Assembly (NCBI RefSeq): GCF_014467285.1
Contig: NZ_NKHR01000015.1
Location: forward strand, 54,079 to 118,078
Source: Xenorhabdus sp014467285
GTDB lineage: Bacteria; Pseudomonadota; Gammaproteobacteria; Enterobacterales; Enterobacteriaceae
Length of the DNA stretch: 64,000 bases
Direction of reading: 5' to 3'
Position numbers and translations under genes: made by a program. Within the stretch, counting starts at the first letter, position 1; each line of letters starts with the position of its first letter. Below the pieces are notes generated by a model. That model was not told where the DNA came from. It worked only from the letters and a program-made list of their open reading frames with translations, and made no database searches. Positions 62,020 to 64,000 of this stretch are shown piece by piece.

Positions 62020-63609
62020 TTAATGGCGGAAATGACGCATGCCAGTGAAAATCATCGCGATACCATGTTCGTCGGCAGCAGCAATGACTTCATCGTCACG
62101 GATAGAACCTCCGGGTTGAATAACACAGCTCACTCCAACCGCCGCTGCGGCATCAATACCATCACGGAATGGGAAAAAGGCATCTGAAGCCATAACGCAG
62201 CCCTGAATTTCCAATCCTTCATCGGCTGCTTTAATTCCTGCGATTTTGGCTGAGTAAACACGGCTCATCTGCCCGGCACCAATGCCAATTGTCATATTGT
62301 TCTTGGCATAAACGATAGCATTGGATTTGACGAACTTCGCCACTTTCCAACAAAACAGGGCATCCTGTATCTCTTGTTCTGTGGGTTGGCGTTTGGATAC
62401 GACACACAGATCATCTTTTGCGACCATGCCCAGATCGCGATCCTGAACCAATAAACCACCGTTGACACGTTTGAAATCCAAACCTGCAACGGGTGAATGC
62501 CATTCGCCACACGCCAAAACGCGAACATTGGGTTTGGTTGCGAGTATCGGCAGGGCTGCTTGATTAATAGAAGGAGCAATAATGACTTCAACAAACTGGC
62601 TCTCAATGATGGCTTGAGCTGTGACCGCATCCAATTCACGGTTAAACGCAATGATGCCGCCAAACGCAGAAGTAGGGTCGGTTTTGAAGGCATTGTCATA
62701 GGCGGCATGAATATCAACACCAATCGCAACACCACAAGGGTTGGCATGTTTGACAATCACACAGGCAGGCTCGGCAAAAGTTTTCACACATTCCAGAGCC
62801 GCATCGGTATCTGCAATATTATTATAGGAAAGTGCCTTGCCTTGTAATTGAGTCGCCGTGGCAATCGAAGCTTCAGTGGTTTTTTCTTCTATATAGAAAG
62901 CTGCATCCTGATGGCTGTTTTCGCCATAACGCATATCCTGCTTTTTAATGAAGTTCAGATTCAATGTGCGAGGGAAGCGCCCTGATGGTTGATTTGTTTC
63001 TCCATAATAAGGAGGAACCAGTTTGCCAAAGTAATTGGCGATCATACTGTCATAAGCGGCTGTATGCTCAAATGCCTTGATGGCTAAATCAAAACGAGTG
63101 GCTTGTCTCAGCGAGTTTTGGTGGTTATCCATTTCCTCGATAATTTTGTCGTAATCCTGGCTGTTAACAACAATCGCTACATCCTTGTGGTTCTTAGCGG
63201 CAGACCGAACCATGGTTGGACCACCGATATCGATATTTTCTACAGCATCTTCCAGAGAGCAATTTGGTTTCGCGACGGTTTGTGCGAAGGGATAAAGATT
63301 AACGACGACCATATCAATCGGAGAAATTTGATGTTGCGCCATCACTTCATCATCTTGCCCGCGTCGGCCCAGAATGCCGCCATGAACTTTGGGATGAAGT
63401 GTTTTAACCCGTCCATCCATCATTTCGGGGAAACCTGTATAGTCCGAAACTTCAGTGACATTTAGCCCGGCTTCGGCCAGCAGACGAGCAGTACCCCCTG
63501 TTGAAAGCAGTTCGACACCGCGACTGGATAAGGCTTTGGCAAATTCAATAACCCCCGCTTTGTCAGAAACACTCAGCAGGGCACGACGGATTGGACGAAG
63601 CTGTTGCAT
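62020..63609 (-). CDS. purH: Bifunctional AICAR transformylase / IMP cyclohydrolase PurH
   Basis: 529 residues, the E. coli length, from the ATG at 63609 (MQQLRPIRRALLSVSDKAG) behind AAGGGATC; a start ten codons upstream was rejected. The N-terminal IMP cyclohydrolase domain has DGRVKTLHPKVHGGIL. The C-terminal transformylase has KHANPCGVAIG and KSNAIVYAKN. Last two steps to IMP. First gene of purHD, controlled by the PurR box at 63751-63766. Confidence 0.98.
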   Translation of the reverse strand: MQQLRPIRRALLSVSDKAGVIEFAKALSSRGVELLSTGGTARLLAEAGLNVTEVSDYTGFPEMMDGRVKTLHPKVHGGILGRRGQDDEVMAQHQISPIDMVVVNLYPFAQTVAKPNCSLEDAVENIDIGGPTMVRSAAKNHKDVAIVVNSQDYDKIIEEMDNHQNSLRQATRFDLAIKAFEHTAAYDSMIANYFGKLVPPYYGETNQPSGRFPRTLNLNFIKKQDMRYGENSHQDAAFYIEEKTTEASIATATQLQGKALSYNNIADTDAALECVKTFAEPACVIVKHANPCGVAIGVDIHAAYDNAFKTDPTSAFGGIIAFNRELDAVTAQAIIESQFVEVIIAPSINQAALPILATKPNVRVLACGEWHSPVAGLDFKRVNGGLLVQDRDLGMVAKDDLCVVSKRQPTEQEIQDALFCWKVAKFVKSNAIVYAKNNMTIGIGAGQMSRVYSAKIAGIKAADEGLEIQGCVMASDAFFPFRDGIDAAAAVGVSCVIQPGGSIRDDEVIAAADEHGIAMIFTGMRHFRH

Positions 63610-63750
63610 TGGTGTGATCCCTTGAATTTCGTAAAACAAGAATGTGCTATTGAGAAAAAACCACTGACTTCATAGAAAAAATGGCTTCTGCAATAACATT
63701 TCAAAACAATTTGAAAAAATCATGTGGCGATTTTTACTTCGCAGATTGTA

Positions 63751-63766
63751 GCGCAAACGTTTGCGC
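63751..63766. promoter_or_regulatory. PurR operator of purHD
   Basis: GCGCAAACGTTTGCGC, a perfect 16-bp palindrome matching the PurR box core. On the minus strand it is followed directly by TACAAT (63750-63745), a good -10, so the operator fills the spacer of the purH promoter. Confidence 0.93.
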
Positions 63767-63883
63767 GATGCCCGACAAATTTTACCAAAATACCCAACTG
63801 TGGATAAGTTTGTGTGTAAATGGGTATAAAATGGTGTTTTGCTGTGTAATGCAGCAAACGATAATGTTTTTCGAAAAAAACTA

Positions 63884-63911
63884 TTGTCAGCGCCGTAAAA
63901 CTCCCTATAAT
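63884..63911 (+). promoter_or_regulatory. rRNA operon promoter P1
   Basis: -35 TTGTCA (63884-63889), 16-bp spacer, -10 TATAAT (63906-63911), then the GC-rich discriminator GCGCCACCACTGACC typical of stringently controlled rrn P1. An A/T-rich UP element lies just before (GTTTTTCGAAAAAAACTA). Confidence 0.95.
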
Positions 63912-63982
63912 GCGCCACCACTGACCGACGCTGAGCTGAAACAAGCCGCTGAGGAAAGTCGGAGGGCAGCGAAAATAAACGC

Positions 63983-63988
63983 TTGACT
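63983..63988 (+). promoter_or_regulatory. -35 of rRNA operon promoter P2 (cut by the window end)
   Basis: GCTTGACT in the context AAATAAACGCTTGACTCC matches the start of rrn P2; its -10 lies past base 64000. No rRNA sequence is inside the window. Confidence 0.8.
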
Positions 63989-64000
63989 CCGGAGGCGAAA

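Noticed and set aside
63912..64000. Start of 16S rRNA
   Set aside because: Only promoter P1, its leader and the -35 of P2 are present; the rRNA begins past the window end.

Overview
The window is a stretch of an enterobacterial (Enterobacterales) chromosome. Protein similarity recalled from memory, the IS types and the gene content point to the Morganellaceae, most likely Xenorhabdus or Photorhabdus; the genus cannot be fixed from the sequence alone. Apart from a run of 100 N inside tuf, it is continuous and mostly intact.

Layout. Positions 1-6766 hold the end of fkpA, yheO, tusDCB and the str operon (rpsL, rpsG, fusA, tuf). After the gap in tuf come secE, nusG, rplKA, rplJL and rpoBC (to 19447). 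In E. coli these two blocks lie far apart, at tufA and at tufB, so the join through tuf is either a real tufA/tufB rearrangement or a scaffolding artefact. From 19536 to 36565 there is a lone PgaB-like polysaccharide deacetylase, a small membrane protein, and almost the whole maltose regulon in one block: malM-lamB-malK divergent from malE-malF-malG, then malP-malQ and the activator malT, with recognisable MalT boxes and CRP sites.

Positions 36783-41692 are an accessory metabolic cluster: a class III aminotransferase, a zinc alcohol dehydrogenase (translationally coupled), a HAD phosphatase, an MFS transporter and a DUF1349 protein. Transaminase, phosphatase and zinc dehydrogenase together form the enzyme trio known from bacterial azasugar (nojirimycin-type) biosynthesis. 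This is my best candidate for an undescribed system. It is followed by a chromosomal ccdAB toxin-antitoxin pair with a large palindromic operator, and a deleted IS1-family remnant.

Positions 42916-48820 are the thiamin operon thiCEFSGH on the minus strand behind a TPP riboswitch. Positions 48848-52917 carry two trimeric autotransporter adhesins on the minus strand; the larger contains a 131-residue (393-bp) near-identical repeat in about 3.4 copies. From 53317 to the end the order follows the E. coli 90-min region (nudC, hemE, nfi, yjaG, hupA, yjaH, purD, purH, then an rrn promoter), interrupted by a degraded HAD gene, a periplasmic dcp and an IS630-type remnant. The window stops inside the promoter region of an rRNA operon, before any rRNA.

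Starts were chosen from ribosome binding sites and from the known N-termini of E. coli homologues recalled from memory. No similarity search was run.
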